A program made the position numbers and the translations under genes. The notes under the pieces were generated by a model. The model worked only from the letters and a program-made list of their open reading frames with translations. It had not been told where the DNA came from and did no database searches. From Sodiomyces alkalinus F11 (taxonomy: Eukaryota; Ascomycota; Sordariomycetes; Glomerellales; Plectosphaerellaceae), in the NCBI RefSeq assembly GCF_003711515.1, contig NW_021167093.1, forward strand, positions 298,643-362,642: DNA of 64,000 bases, read 5' to 3'. Positions 12,701 to 25,553 of the stretch are shown piece by piece. Every line of letters begins with the position of its first letter. The first letter of the stretch is position 1.

Positions 12701-15661
12701 ATTAGCGAATCCTACTATTATTGTTTTAGATACCCTTTCTGATATACCTGACCGGTATATCCCCTGGCCAGCCAGTACTATAGAACCTAGGAGCCAGGAT
12801 TTCTAAAGGGTGACCTTAGGGTGCCGTAAATAGTGGTAAAATAAGATATCTTCCCTAAGCTAGACGGGGGCGCGCCCCCGGGACCTAATATACCTACGGG
12901 TAAACCCCGTAGGATCCTCGGTATCTACGTATATAATCCTCCGGGTGCCCTAGGGCATCCCACGGGTATCCACGGTATACCCCGTCGGTGCTATAGTATA
13001 TACCACGGAGCCTCTAAGGTACGCCTATAGTACACCGAGGTATAACCGGAGGTATCCTAGGGCGTATCACTTTCTAGCTCCTTATAGAGGGTAGAGATAT
13101 ATAGGATAAAGAGGATAGGGGAGATCGGAGAGCCTTACGGTATACCCCCGTAGAGGTACCGCGGGGGGGCTATTTCGCTATCGAGTAATAGCTAGGCTAT
13201 ATAGTCTTAGAGGAAACTACTAATTAGGGTAATAAGCTATTAGGGGAAGCCTTTCCTTTTAAGTACTTTAAGGAGGCGGGAGTAAGAGATAGTATTAAAG
13301 GCGCCTTTAATATCTAGACAGAGTATTAAAGCGGTACCGTTATAGGCCTAGCTCGTTTTTACGGCTTCTATAACTCTTTATACTACCGTCTCTATACTCT
13401 ACCCAGTCCGGTTTCCTATTTATCCTTCTAGGAGGAGCCGATACTCCTCCGCTATAGCGGCGATACGGTTAGCTAGGATCCTTTTAAGGACCTTACCCGT
13501 TATATTAAGGAGTAATATCGGTTATTAACCCTTTACTATCTCGTAGTTAGCCGGCGGCCAACCTTCCATCTTAAGGACTACTACGGTAGTGTAATAGCAC
13601 CTCTTCGGGTAATAGCCCGCTTTAAGGCACGCTATAAAGATAGCACTTAGTCTTTAGTATAGGGCAGGTCTATATACTTTTAGGAGCCCTGCTAGGAGCC
13701 TATTAGGCCCTAATACCGCCTAGGGTTTAGTCTTCTTAAGGCGCCCCTATATATCTGCTACGGTTATATCGCGACGGATATCCTATCTAGGGGGGAATTC
13801 CGCGCTTAGGGGTCTAAGGGCGGTAGGGAGGGGGGGCACGAAGAACTTCCGGTTAAGGACTTTAGCTTTCTCTACGTGTATAATAGCCCGGTTATTGCTA
13901 TCGTCTTAGCGTAGTAAGGGTACTAATAGGGGTTTTAGCGGTACTCCCCCTTTTATGTGTATCTATTTATATAACCGCTAAAGGAGGTTATCGTTCTTCC
14001 TAGTCTTATATAGGAGGTATTATTAGTATAGCCGCTTTACTACCGTTATAGCTTTATCGCGGTACCTCTCCGCTTCCTAGAACTCGTCCTATCGGTTCTA
14101 TAACTTTCTATATATATATCTACGGTAAAGGCGCCTTACTTCCTAAGTAAGGGCGGTTAACTCCGCGTTCTACTAAGGGGTGGGTAGGAGTCTAGGGTAA
14201 CCCCCGCGGTAGCGCTATATAGTCTTATCGGCTATAGTCGTAAAGTCCCCGATTAGGTTATCTAGTACTAAGTCGATATCTCCTAGTATTATAAGGGGGC
14301 TAGTCTGCTATAGTTACGTAGTTACGGGCTAGGGGACCTATAAGGGGTTAAAGTCCTTCTAGATCTAGTAGGGCCCGCCTAGGTCCCGCGGTAGTATTAT
14401 TACGGCGCTTACCATAGTATCTATCCCTATATAAATTTAGGCTATCTATAAGTAGTGGTCCGATCCGATAACGGTCTTATCAGGGCCGCTAAAGTCGTAG
14501 CGGAGCCCCTGCGTCGCCTATATAAGGTCGATAATACTAGCGCACCGGCCTAGGCGGTACTACATAGTAGTCCCGGGGGGGGTCACTAGGTTTAGGTTCT
14601 ACCGGGTTATAAGGGTAAATAGGGTATCGGCCCGGAGGTAATACCGCGGTAGCTATAATTATAGGGGGTAGTATAGGTTAAAGGCCCCTATAAGGATATA
14701 GCGGCCCCGCGGCAGTGCTATATCGAATATATCTTATAGGGGTATATTCTAAGGGATCCTAGGTAACTAGTAGTTCTCTAAGTAGATTAACCAGATTATA
14801 AGGGCGTTATCTCTAGTCTTAAATATAACCGCGTAGGTGTCGTGGTAGTCCCGCCACGTCTATATATATAGCGGGTGTCTTTTATATATATATAGGAGGG
14901 CGCGGCCTCCTCCCTATATTAGTCGGTATACCCCCCGGGAGGGGTAAGTACGGCTTTTTATAAAGGGGTTCAAGGCCGGGCTCCTAGATTACTATTATAT
15001 TATACTTAGCGCGGTACCGAAACGGGAGCTCCCGCCATGCTAAACTCCTCCCTATATTCCACGAAAGGATATAGATTCTTATTAGTTAGTAGGGGTGGGG
15101 GGGGGGTTAAGGTAATATGCCCGGTATAACCGGAGTCTAGTACTAGCTCTATAGCTCCTATTACGGTGCCTTACTAGCCCCGCGGGGGACTATATAGGCG
15201 CTTATCGGGCCCGGTATCGGGGAGCCCTCCTATCTTCTAGCCCTTTTCGGGGGGCGTCCCCGGCCCCTATAGAGGGGCCGGTTCTAGTCCTAGGCGATAA
15301 TAATCGGGGGGAAGATTTACGGCTACCACGGGTATACCGCTTTAGTCTAGCGGGTAATATTAAAGTCTCTAGCTTAGTACTTATATACTTCGCGAGTCTT
15401 CTTAGTCTCTTTTTTTAGTAGTCGGTATAAGTCGTCGAAGGTATTATAGTCTCCGGTATAGGCGGTATAGCGGCGGGAGCGGCCAGGCGCTATAGCGTCG
15501 TAGTATCCTAGCCCTTATAGATACGCCGATTCGGGCTTAGCGTAGTAGCGGTATACCCTCTCTGCTATAGGGCAGCCGTTAGCCCTATAGACGAAGTATA
15601 GGCACTTATAGCACCTTAGGGGGCTAAGGTCAGGATCGTATAGTTCGTAGATATAGCTACT
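9756..15661 (-). mobile_element. Minus-strand Tad-type LINE inserted in the plus-strand LINE ORF1
   Basis: Its 3' end is at the left, with a (TTA)n tail, TAA on the element strand, at 9752-9775. Flanks share AGAAAATA plus YATTA (9743-9755 and 15662-15674), a target duplication of 8 to 13 bp. From 5' to 3' on the minus strand: a zinc-knuckle ORF1 end (RCYKCL and NGCPI, about 15640-15560), an endonuclease with GSDHYL near 14480-14450, and reverse transcriptase (about 14000-12600) with VLGPNRLLAG, GIPYGSPISPILF and the catalytic site near 12700. A 330-bp solo LTR interrupts the reverse transcriptase. No RNase H motif was seen. Confidence 0.75.
12740..13069. repeat. Solo LTR, 330 bp, with 5-bp target duplication
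   Basis: The reverse transcriptase frame of the host LINE is broken by a segment with ends TGATA and TATCA. CTTTC lies directly outside both ends (12735-12739 and 13070-13074), a 5-bp target duplication, so one insertion explains the break. A related longer sequence lies inverted at 59451-59811; both share CCAGCCAGTACTAT and an AAGATATCTTC or AGATATCT block. Orientation cannot be fixed. Confidence 0.8.
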
Positions 15662-16320
15662 AGAAAATATATTAAGTTATAGTAAAAGGAATACCGATAG
15701 CGTAGCTATTAGCTAATAATCCTAACACAGCGTTATAAAAACTTCGATTATAGAATAATATAGTAATTACCCGGATTAAGGCTAGGAAACCTAGGAATAA
15801 CGTAGCGCGGATAGCGTTATTAATTATTAAAGTCGCCCGCCCTAAGGATATAGAGCGACTAATAAAGGAGGGAGTCTTCTTTAATTCTAGATACTATAAT
15901 AGCGAATCCTATAACCCCGAGATCTCCCTATAACAGTGCTTTAAGTGCCTCGACTTCGGATATAAAGTAGGCTAATACTAGGTAATAAAAGCGCTATACG
16001 GGTATTATAGCGGCGTAGAGTTAGCGTACTAAGGGGCCTTCGCGGCGGATAAAGCTAAGACGGACCTGAAGAAATAGCGTTATACTGCTTATAAGGGGCC
16101 GTATATAGTATTTAACGATAAATGCCTAAATAAAGTAAAGGAAAGGGTATAGATTAAGGACGTATACACTAATAGAGTAAGGGGATTCGACCTTAGCTAA
16201 CTCGAGAAATATAGGGCGGAGACGGAGTATAGCGCTTTCGCGGCGTTATAAAGCATAATAGTAATCTCTGAACCGCTTAAGAAAAAGAGAAAATAAAAAG
16301 GATACCTTTTAGGGTCGCGG
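15662..16320 (+). pseudogene. Second half of LINE ORF1 with CCHC knuckle
   Basis: Continues ORF1 from the piece ending at 9755. The frame reads IVITRIKARKP, then VFFNSRYYNSE, then the knuckle QCFKCLDFGYK, and a basic end (EPLKKKRK) before 16300. Such nucleic-acid-binding knuckles are typical of Tad-clade ORF1 proteins, which coat the LINE RNA. Stops at former Gln and Trp codons are frequent. Confidence 0.65.
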
Positions 16321-19300
16321 AATATCCTCCTTAGATCGCGTACCGCCCTTGTTACGCCTACTTAGGATAATAATATTATAAGGTTCCTCGCCTTTAATAC
16401 TACTTTCTAGCCCTTATAAAGCCTTACCTATTACCCCGGGACTATACCTAAGATATAACTATAAAATAAAGCGAGTATAGTATAACTGCCTAAGATAAAT
16501 AATTACAATTATTTAGTAGAATATAGCGGGATAGCGGGATAGAGTATAGTAAGCGCTTTATAACTATAACGGGTATAATATAATAATAATAATAAAGCCT
16601 GGATTAGATAAGAGGAAGAACCCGATTTACTTAAGGGGATATAATTATAGGATAGTTTATGGGAGTAGGCACGCCCTGCTTTATATATATAAACGGTATA
16701 AGGCCGCTACGTTTACGTGGCGTACGGGCGGGGATTAGGCCTAGGCTATAATTAGAGTTAGGATATAATAGTAGGAGATAAGTATATAAGTAGTATACTT
16801 ACTATACTATAAGGGAGGAGAGTAGGAGACTCCGATATATAGTCTTATAGTGGAACTAGAGCGGTAATATACCGTCTTAGTAAGAGACTTTGACCTAAAA
16901 ACCCCCCTTTAGGATAAACACGATAAATATAAAAGATAATCGGAAAACTATATTACGCTCGCGCACTAATAGTAACTTAACCCTATAACCCCAAAAGGAT
17001 ATATTATTAGGACCTTAGCCGATACTAATTAATAGTATAGTACGCTTATCCTTACCTAGGTTTTAGCGGACCTAACCTATATATACTAAGAGGACGATCT
17101 AGACCTAATAGGCTTAGACTATATAGCCTAGGTAATTAATATCGATATAGCGTAGCCGTATTAGCGTATTATTAGTAAAGGATAAAGGTAAAGGAAGTTA
17201 GACTATAAAATAGTCTACAGAGAGGCTTAGAGGCTAGATTATAGAGGAATACCCTTTACCCGGGCAATAATCGACTAGGCTATAAGCTAGATACTATAGG
17301 ACCTTATTAATATCGCGAACGCTACGGCGCTACGCTATAAGCTAGCCGTTTTCCGTAATAGACCGCTATAATAGATATAGGAAATAGTAAAGGCGAATAA
17401 GGAGGTAATATAGCTAATATAGCGTTATTACGGGTAAAGGTCGCGTCGTAGGTAGGATAAATTTAAGGAGGTAGAAAAATATCGTGATATACTAGTTAGG
17501 ATAAAGAAACGGAAAAGCTAGCGCGGCGCTATTAATACGATAATAGTAGACTATAAAAGCCTCTAGGTATTATAACGCTAGGCCCGGATAGCGAGCTACT
17601 TACCCTTAGACCTCCTATCTATCCCGCCCCTATAGCATAGCGCGGGCGGACTAATCACGATAATATATAACGGAAAAGCGATAATCCTTATAATAAAGTT
17701 CTTCCCCTTACTATACCCTATAAAAAGCGGGCGTATCAGCGGCGCGCCGAGGATAGCGATAATACTACTTATATAAGAGGTTATAGAAAAGGAGGTCTAG
17801 TAGGTTATATAATAAATAGTAAAGTAGAAGGTACCCGGAGAGGACGGCCTACTAAACGGATTCCTACTCGCCTATAGCTAAAGACTTTATAAGCGATTAG
17901 TATAAATCTTGTCCGCGAGCCTTAAGGCCATATATTTCCCGTAATGATACCGTACTATAAAGGTAATAATACTTAAGAAACCGGGTAAACTAAAGGAAGC
18001 TTATATAATAGCCTCGGGGTAATAACTAATATTACTCCTAAGTATAATAAGGAAGGTCCTTAAGAAAATAATAGTAAGGAGAATCGTAATTATAGCGGAG
18101 GAGTATTAACTCCTCCTTACTAAATAGATAAGTAACCGAAGATACCGCGATATAATAGTAGCGGTTAAGGCTATTATAAAGGGAGTTTACGCCGCGTAGG
18201 AGCGTAATGGGGCCATAGCGTAATTTCAGCTTAATATCTAAGGCGCCTTCGATATAGTATTACACTAAAAACTCCTCGAAGTCCTCGCTTAGTACGGCTT
18301 CCCGGACTAAGTCACGAAATAGACCTAATTATACCTTATAGCGCGCACGGTACGCCTACCCTTTAATAGCGAAATAGCGTACTAGGTAGATATCTAGGCG
18401 GGGGTCCCCTAAGGATTACCCTTTTCCCTAATCCTCTTTATACTATTTATTAGGATACTTTACCAGGAATTAATCCGGATACCACGGGTTATAGTAGTCG
18501 GCTTTACCGATAACACGAATATTATAGCCTTTAGACGTAATAAGGCCGCGCTACGGGTATACCTTAAATAGACGTAGTAAGTCTACTAAAGCTAGTTATA
18601 AAGGAGTAGATTATAATTCGAGCTATAAAAGTATAAGCTCCATTATTTTACGAGAAAATATAACCCGTTACCGCTTTAGTTACGCCTAAGGGTATACCGG
18701 TGCTATAAGTTATAGAGATAGAAGTCCTAGGGCTTATCCTTAACTAAAAGCTTATATTCTGTCCCTATATCCGGAAACTTAAAGCTAAACTCCTTACATA
18801 GAAATATGCCCTTATACGCCTTATAGCATTAGTATAGGGCTACTGTATCGGGGAGGCGCGTAAATTATACTAAATAATAGTTTAGAGCGCTATACTATAC
18901 ACGGCCCCCGCCTTCTATATAATAATAGGAAAAGGGGAGAAGCTAAGCGAAGTACTAAAAGGACTAGCTAACGAGTAGGCGTAGTATTTACGTATTATTA
19001 CTAGCGCGTATCGGGCTATAGCTATAAAGGTGGTAAAGATAAAGGTAGGGGTCCCCCCCTTAACTTATACTATAACGCCTTAACCGCGCGAGCGGTATTA
19101 CGGGTAAAAGGTACCTAGATAAAGTAAGCGATACTTTAAGTATAACGAGTAGCCAAAGCGGCCACGTAGCGTAAAAGATATAGGGGAGGGGTTAGGCCTT
19201 ACCTAAGGTCTTAGGGAGTATAAAAGTAGGAAGTTAAGTCCTAGCTCCTCGGGGAGGAAATAAGCCTAATGCCTTTAAGAGGAACAGGTATATTAGTAAA

Positions 19301-19900
19301 AGCGTACCTCGTATCTTAATATAATAGCGTGGCCGTAGCGTAAACGCCTTAATTCGACCGCGTAGCGCTTCGGAAGTATAAGGGCCTTATAAAACTATAG
19401 AGTTTTATCCTTACCTAGATACGAATAAAGAAGATAGGCCTTTATTACTTTCTCTTTGTATAAGGCGTGGCGGACACGGTAATACCGCGCTATTAGTATA
19501 CCGACGGAGGGCTGGAGATAGCGGAATATATCGTATTATAGTGCCGGGATATATTAGGGGAGATATAAGAGCGCCTTATAGCCGATACAGGCGCGCGCCT
19601 ACTAATAAAATAGGACTAGCTCTTAGCGCTCTAGAGTATGGAGACCGCGGGGAAGGTCGCGAAATAGTTCCTATAAACTAGGCGCCTTCCGGACTTTAGA
19701 CTAGCACGATAACCAGTATCGGAGGTATAGTAAAGCCCCTATAGCACTAAGACCTCGGGTATATACACGGGGGAGGTAAAGACGACTATAAAGAAGATAA
19801 GTAGAGGGAGAGTAAGATATTTATTAATAGCCGCTATACGGCTATGCTATAATCGCCCTATAACCCCTTACTCCTTATTATCTATATACTTATCGGACTT
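16321..19900 (+). pseudogene. LINE ORF2 remnant: endonuclease and reverse transcriptase
   Basis: The reverse transcriptase is clear: GVPQGLPFSLILFILF near 18395-18450 (motif B) and GFTDNTN at 18500-18520 (motif C). Upstream about 17900-18350 fits motifs 0 to A, and about 16350-17250 fits the endonuclease. A Cys/His segment with AEYIVL and CRD near 19520-19560 matches the zinc motif at the C-terminus of such proteins. A Ser-rich tail follows. No intact frame remains. Confidence 0.7.
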
Positions 19901-21715
19901 ATTATTATTATTATCGGAGCTAATTACTCTCTATCTACTAGGATAATCTTATCCGTACCCTTACCCTTATCCTTACTAGTAGAGGCGGTAGGGTCTCCCG
20001 GTAAAAGGATAAGAATACCCTGCGATACGTATTAGTAGCGGTGTCGATACGGGGGAGGCGCGGCAACTTATAAGGTAGGCGAGGATAGCCTTTAATATCT
20101 CGCTATTACAAGCATAGCTAGTATTATAGCTCTAAGGGGGCGCGGTAGCGGCGACTACAATTATACTAATACTATTAGCCTAGCGGAGGGCGGCGCGGTA
20201 CGCCCGGAGGGCGCGGGTTTAACGGGTAGCCGCCTACTAGTGCTTATGGATATACTATAATAGGATTAATAATAAGGACGTAACGCTTATAGTGCGATGG
20301 AGAATAGGAAAGCCTATAAGGGGCGTCGGCAAGGTATAGGCGGCGGCGGCGGCCGCGATAAGGGTATTAGGGGGATCCTAGCGGGGGGGGGGATCTAATA
20401 GGAGGGTTAGTAGAGTAAGGGCGTAATAGGGGCATAGCGGGGATAAACCGGGGTATAATAGCTATTACTATAATTACTATTAATATATTTTACGTAACGA
20501 GCGCTTACTCCTAAATCGGGTTAGTAGCTACGATATCATAAGGGCGTAGCGGGAGTATATCGAGAATATAATTGGACTACTTACTAGGCGAATTCTAGTA
20601 AGGAGCTACCTAGTAAGTACGTATTAGAGATATAACGTAAAAGACGTAGGAGGATAAGCGGGTAATAGGGGTAGGCGTGGACTATATCGGGTTAGAATAT
20701 AAAATAAGGGTATAAAGCGGGCGCGATAATAATTAAGAGGGGGACTTATAGTTAAGGGCTAGGGGGTAGCCGGTCCTTTACCCGTATAAGCGCCGGAACC
20801 AGCCCCCCCTTTAGCGATAGAGGTCTTATTACTAGGTATCTAGAGGGGTAGGAGAGTTAGATTAAGGCGGGCGTTACGGGGGCGGAGCGGGGGCGGCGCG
20901 AGGATAATACGACCCGGGACCCTATTAGATCCCCTACTATATAGCCGAATAGCACCGGAGGATCCCGTATAGGAGTTCTAACGCTATACTTACACCGTAC
21001 CGACTATATAAAACTTACCTTAAGGATAATAGCTTAAAGAAGGAAAAAAGGAAAGGAGGAAAAAAGAGGAAAAGAGGGAGGTTTATAAGAAAAAGAAGCG
21101 GTAGATTAGCACTATAAGTCACTATACCTTCTAGGGAACGGTAGCCATGCCTGGCCTGTACTATAGTACCTACCCCGGAAAGCCTATATAGCGTAAGAAA
21201 AGGAGGTATATAACTATATAAGGGCTACTATAAATAGCAGGTATATAAAGGAGGTTTAGGAATAAATAATAAATAAAGGAAGGAGTAAGGGGGGGGTAGG
21301 CGCGCCCCCGCCCCTATAGAAGGGAGGGAGGGTATAAAGGGTACCGCGGTAAAGGGATAATAACCTCACCGGATCCGGAATAAAGGAAAGGATAGCGGCG
21401 AGTAACTAGGGCGGTAGCGTACTAAGGGCGTGTATAACCCGACACGGTACCTACTAAACTAACTAGCCGACCCCTATTAGCTACTAGCCCGGAGGTAAGA
21501 TCCGGTTTTCGAATAGCGATAAAATAGAGCCGCGGAGTAATACCGTAACGGCCACGTATAATAGAACTTCCTTATATACTAAGGGCGCAGGGGTTTTTAT
21601 CCATTAACGGTTTCCCCTTAAAAATTAAAGAAGGACTATTACCTAGGGGGCTAGCCTAGCTTAGCTAAGCGAGAGCAGAGTAATAAATAATAATAGTAAT
21701 AATAATTTAATGTCT
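19900..21715 (+). other. G-rich LINE 3' region and (TAA)n tail
   Basis: It contains GGC repeats and a run of ten G at about 20341-20392, further G runs, and a purine-rich stretch near 21040-21110. The same order is seen in the truncated copy at 23700-25540. It ends in TAATAA-type repeats. I see no coding motif beyond the ORF2 tail at the start. Confidence 0.6.
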
Positions 21716-21717
21716 GA

Positions 21718-22978
21718 AATCCTGTTGATCGTTTCTACTACCCGTCCTATATTTATAGTAGTATTTTAAGAGGTTTTATTAATTTATAGTTTATTTTAAA
21801 GGATAAATACCTGTTTAATATCTATTAAATACTCCGTATGGGGGTCCGGGAGACGTAAGGGTTTTAGGCATAATAGGAATGTCTTAAAAAAGAGCCTCGT
21901 TATCCGAGTCTTCTTCTTCTTTGTAATCTTCTTTTGCTTTTTCTTTTTCTGCCTCTTCTTCTAATTCTTCTTCTTCTCCTAAAAAAGGCTCCTCTATAGG
22001 CGGCATATTATAAACTAAATTAATAGTCTTATCGTTATTTATTTTCCCTAGGAGCTTTTATTACTCGTACTAATAGAAGAAATTAAGTATTTTAGACTCT
22101 TCTAACGATAGCTTCGACGGTTGCGTCTTCTTCTTCGGAGGCTTTTTATTTTTATTTACCCGATTCTAGGTACTTTTCCTCGAACCTAAAAGCACCTAAC
22201 CTACAGGGGCTTTTTTGGGGTATAGAAAATAATAGTTTATCGGCCGATATCCAGGCCTTTTATACTTACTATAGAAGACGTTCTTCTAACCGGTATTAGA
22301 CTATTTTTTCTGATATCTCTAATTTTTCTATACTTTTATAAGCAAGGCCTTTAAGGTAGAAGAGTCGACTTTGCTCGATGTATTTATTAGTTGGGTAACG
22401 ATTTTATCGAACGTATAACTATCGATATCATACCGAAGATCCTATATAATCTATATAGTAACTACGTTGTAACGCTTACCTAGGCGGTTTAGGGTCTACG
22501 TAAAAACCACCGTATTAGGTAGAATAGTATCCTTTCCTCGAAGGATAATTAGTCTTTCTTAGACCTTATATAGAAAGTCTTTAAGCGTGGGGAATTCTAA
22601 GATATTTAGGTTACAAAACGATATAAGGACATCGTAGTCTGCTTAAAACCCCTTTTTCTCGTATGGGGATTTTAGCTTTTTCTAGATTTCTAAAGCCAAA
22701 TTAAGGTCCTAAACCTATATTAGGGGCCCGTCTTATAAAGCGGAGAGTATATCTCTAGTAGTCTTTAAATATTCCTTTTTTACTTTATTAGAGGTATCTA
22801 AAAGCAGGGGTTTTATAAGCTCTTTTAGAAGCTTTCCCTTACGTGTAAAGTAGAAACGTATAGCTATCGTCCAGGTTTAGTAGTCCTGACTACCCTTAAG
22901 CTTCTTCACGTTAATATCCTTAAGTTTACCCTAAGCGGGTATCTTAAGAGCTTCTAAACTATATTTATTTTATTTAGT
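21718..22978 (-). pseudogene. Copia gag remnant with zinc knuckle
   Basis: On the minus strand the frame from 22975 reads LKGSQDY and WTIAIRFYF, the typical Copia gag start (a Gly-x-x-Asn/Asp-Tyr-x-x-Trp pattern). It passes through a helical region and reaches a knuckle in which the Cys codons have become Tyr or Ser: VFYSKYKRPGYRPINYYF, expected as CxxC...GHxxxxC. A Lys/Pro-rich tail (PPKKKTQPSK) follows. It belongs to the minus-strand Copia whose 5' LTR is at 26354. Confidence 0.75.
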
Positions 22979-25540
22979 AAAGCGGCCACGCAGCGCAGAA
23001 GACGCGGGGGAGGGGTCAGGCCCCACCTAAGGTCCTGGGGGGCATAGAAGCAGGAGGTCGAGTCCTGGCTCCTCGGGAGGGAACCAGCCTAACGCCTTTA
23101 AGAGGAATAGGCGTACCGGTGGAAGAGTACCTTACTACGCTAATATAGCAGCGTGGCCGTAGCGTGGATACCCTAATTCGACCACGCGGCGCTCAGGAAG
23201 TATAAGGGCCTTATAAAACTATAGAGCTTTATCCTTACCTAGATGTGAACGGAGAAAATAGGCCTTCGCTACTTCCTCTTCACGAGAGACGTGCCGGAAG
23301 CGGTAACGCCGTGTTACCGGTACGCTAATAGAGGGCGGAAGATAGCGGAATATATCGCGTTATAGTGCCGAGATATATTAGGGGAGATACGAGAGCGCCT
23401 CGCGGCCGATACGGGCGCGCGCCTACTAATAAAACAGGACTAGCTCCTAGCGCTCCGGAGTAAATAGACCGCGTGGAAGGTCGCGAAGTGGTTCCTATAA
23501 ACCGGGCGCCTCCCGGACTTCCGACTAGCATGATAACTAAACGCGGAGGCGTAATAGAGCCCCCATAACGCTAGAACCTCGGGTATAGATATAGGGAGGC
23601 GAAGACGACTACGAAGGGAGGTATAGATAACTATAAAGGGAATAAGTAAAGGGAGAGTAAGATATTTATTAATAGCCGTTATACGACCGCGCTACGGGCG
23701 CGCTACGTTTACTCCTCGTCTATATACTCGTCGGACTCGTCGTTATCGTTATTAGAGTTAATCGCTCTACTATCTACTAGGACGACCTTATCCTTACCTT
23801 TACCCTTATCCTTAGTGGCTAAGGCCGTAGGATCCCCCGATAAAGGAATAGGGATACCCTACGATACGCGTTAGTAGCGGGGTCGGTATAGGGTCGGCGC
23901 GGGGTAACTTATAAGGTAGGCGAGGATAAGCTCTAATATCTCACTGTTATAAGCGTAGCTACTACTATAGCTTTATAGGGGCGCGGCGGCGGGGGCGGCG
24001 ACTATACTAATACTACTAGCCCGGCGGAGGGCGGCGCGGTGCGCCCGAAGGGCGCGAGTCTAACGGGTAGCCGCCTACTAATGCTTCCGGATATTCTATA
24101 ACAGGATTAGTAATAAGGACGTAACGTATATGGTACGACGGAGAAAGGGAAAAACCTATAAAGGGAGTTAGGGCAGCGCGGGCGGCGGCGGCGGCGGCGA
24201 TAAGGACGGTAGCGGTATCGTTATAGGGGGGGGGACTTAATAGGAAGATTAAAGGAGTAAAGGCGTAGTAAGGGCGTAGCGGGGATAAACCGGGGCGTAG
24301 TAGCTACTACTATAATTACTATTAATATATTTAATATAACGGGCGCTAGCTCCTAAATCGGGTTAGTAAATACGGTACGGAGCGGGGGCACTACGGGGCC
24401 GTAGCGGGAATACGATAGGACTATATACTAAAGGGGTTTTAGTAGAGTATAGCCTAATAGTCTTATACTAGGAATATAACGTATACGGTAGAGGGCGATG
24501 AGCGGATAATAGGGGTAGCGGCGGACTATACCGGGTTAGAATATAAAGCGGGGGCGTAAAACAGGCGCGATGATAATAGAGCGGGGAACTTATAGTAGAA
24601 GGCTAGGGGGCAGCCGGCCCTTTACCCTTATAGGCGCTAACACCGGCTCCCCCTTTAATAATAGAGGTCTTATTACTAGGTATCTAGACGAGTAGGAGAG
24701 TTAGACCGAGGCGGGCGTTATAGGAGCGGAGCGGGGACGGCGCGAGGACGGCGCGACCCGGAACCCTGTTAGATCCCCTACTATATAGCCGAATAGTACC
24801 GGGGATCCCGCACGGGAATTCTAGGGCCGTACCTATATCGCACCGACCGCGTAAAACTTACCTTAAGAACGATAGCTTACAGGAGGAAAAGAGGAAAGGA
24901 GGAAAAGTGAGGAAGAGAGGGAGGACTATAAGAAAAGGGAGCGGTAGATTAGCCCTACGAGTTACCACGCCTTCTAGGGAACGGTAGCCACGCCCGGCCT
25001 ATACTATAGCGTCTACCCCAGAGAGCCTACGTAGCGCGAGTAAGGGAGGTATATAACTAAATAAGGGCCACTATAAATAGTAGGCATATAAAGGAGGTTT
25101 TAGAATCAATAATAAATAAAGAAAGGAGTAAAGGGGGGGGTAAACGCGCCCCCCCCCCCTATAGAAGGGAGGGAGGGCATAAAAGGTGCCGTGGCGAGGG
25201 AAGAATAACCTCGCCGGATCTGGAATAAAGGAAAGGACGGCGGCGAGGGACCGTGGCGATAGCGTACTAAGGGCGCGTACGACTAACACGGCACCTACTA
25301 AACTAACTAGCCGAGCCTTATTAGCTACTAGCCTAGAGGTAAGATCCGGTTTTCGAATGGCGATAAAAACGGGGCCGCGGAGCAATATTGTAACGGCCAC
25401 GCACGATAGAACTACCTATATAATAAGAGCGTAGGGGTTTTTATCTATTAACGGTTTCCTCTCGAGAATTAGAGAACGACTATTACCTAGGTGGCTAGCC
25501 TAGCTTAGCTAAGCGAGAATAGCGTAATAAATAATAATAA
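22979..25540 (+). mobile_element. 5'-truncated LINE copy with 13-bp target duplication
   Basis: The segment matches about 19147-21715, the 3' end of the plus-strand LINE, and ends in a TAATAA tail at 25525-25540. The flanks carry the same 13 bases, TATTTTATTTAGT, at 22966-22978 and 25541-25553. Typical of target-primed reverse transcription: loss of the 5' end, tail and target duplication. It contains the last part of ORF2 (to a stop near 23874) and the G-rich 3' region. It keeps more CpA and TpG than the longer copy, so it has suffered fewer RIP rounds or is younger. ORFs on its minus strand are shadows. Confidence 0.88.
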
Positions 25541-25553
25541 TATTTTATTTAGT

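Larger units (their letters stand above)
8895..21715 (+). mobile_element. Plus-strand Tad-type LINE, split by a minus-strand LINE
   Basis: The element runs 8895-9755, then 15662-21715 after a nested insertion. ORF1 begins in the left part and continues at 15680, with a CCHC zinc knuckle (QCFKCLDFGYK) near 15930-15965. ORF2 follows: an endonuclease region (about 16350-17200), reverse transcriptase (about 17900-18750) and a C-terminal Cys/His segment (about 19440-19560). It ends in a (TAA)n-type tail at 21678-21710. The 3' region from 19900 is G-rich. No LTRs are present. RIP has filled every frame with stops. The exact 5' end is uncertain. Confidence 0.7.

Noticed and set aside
23325..25434. 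ORFs of 68, 82 and 109 codons
   Set aside because: They lie in the truncated LINE, mostly antisense or in its 3' region, and have no domain.
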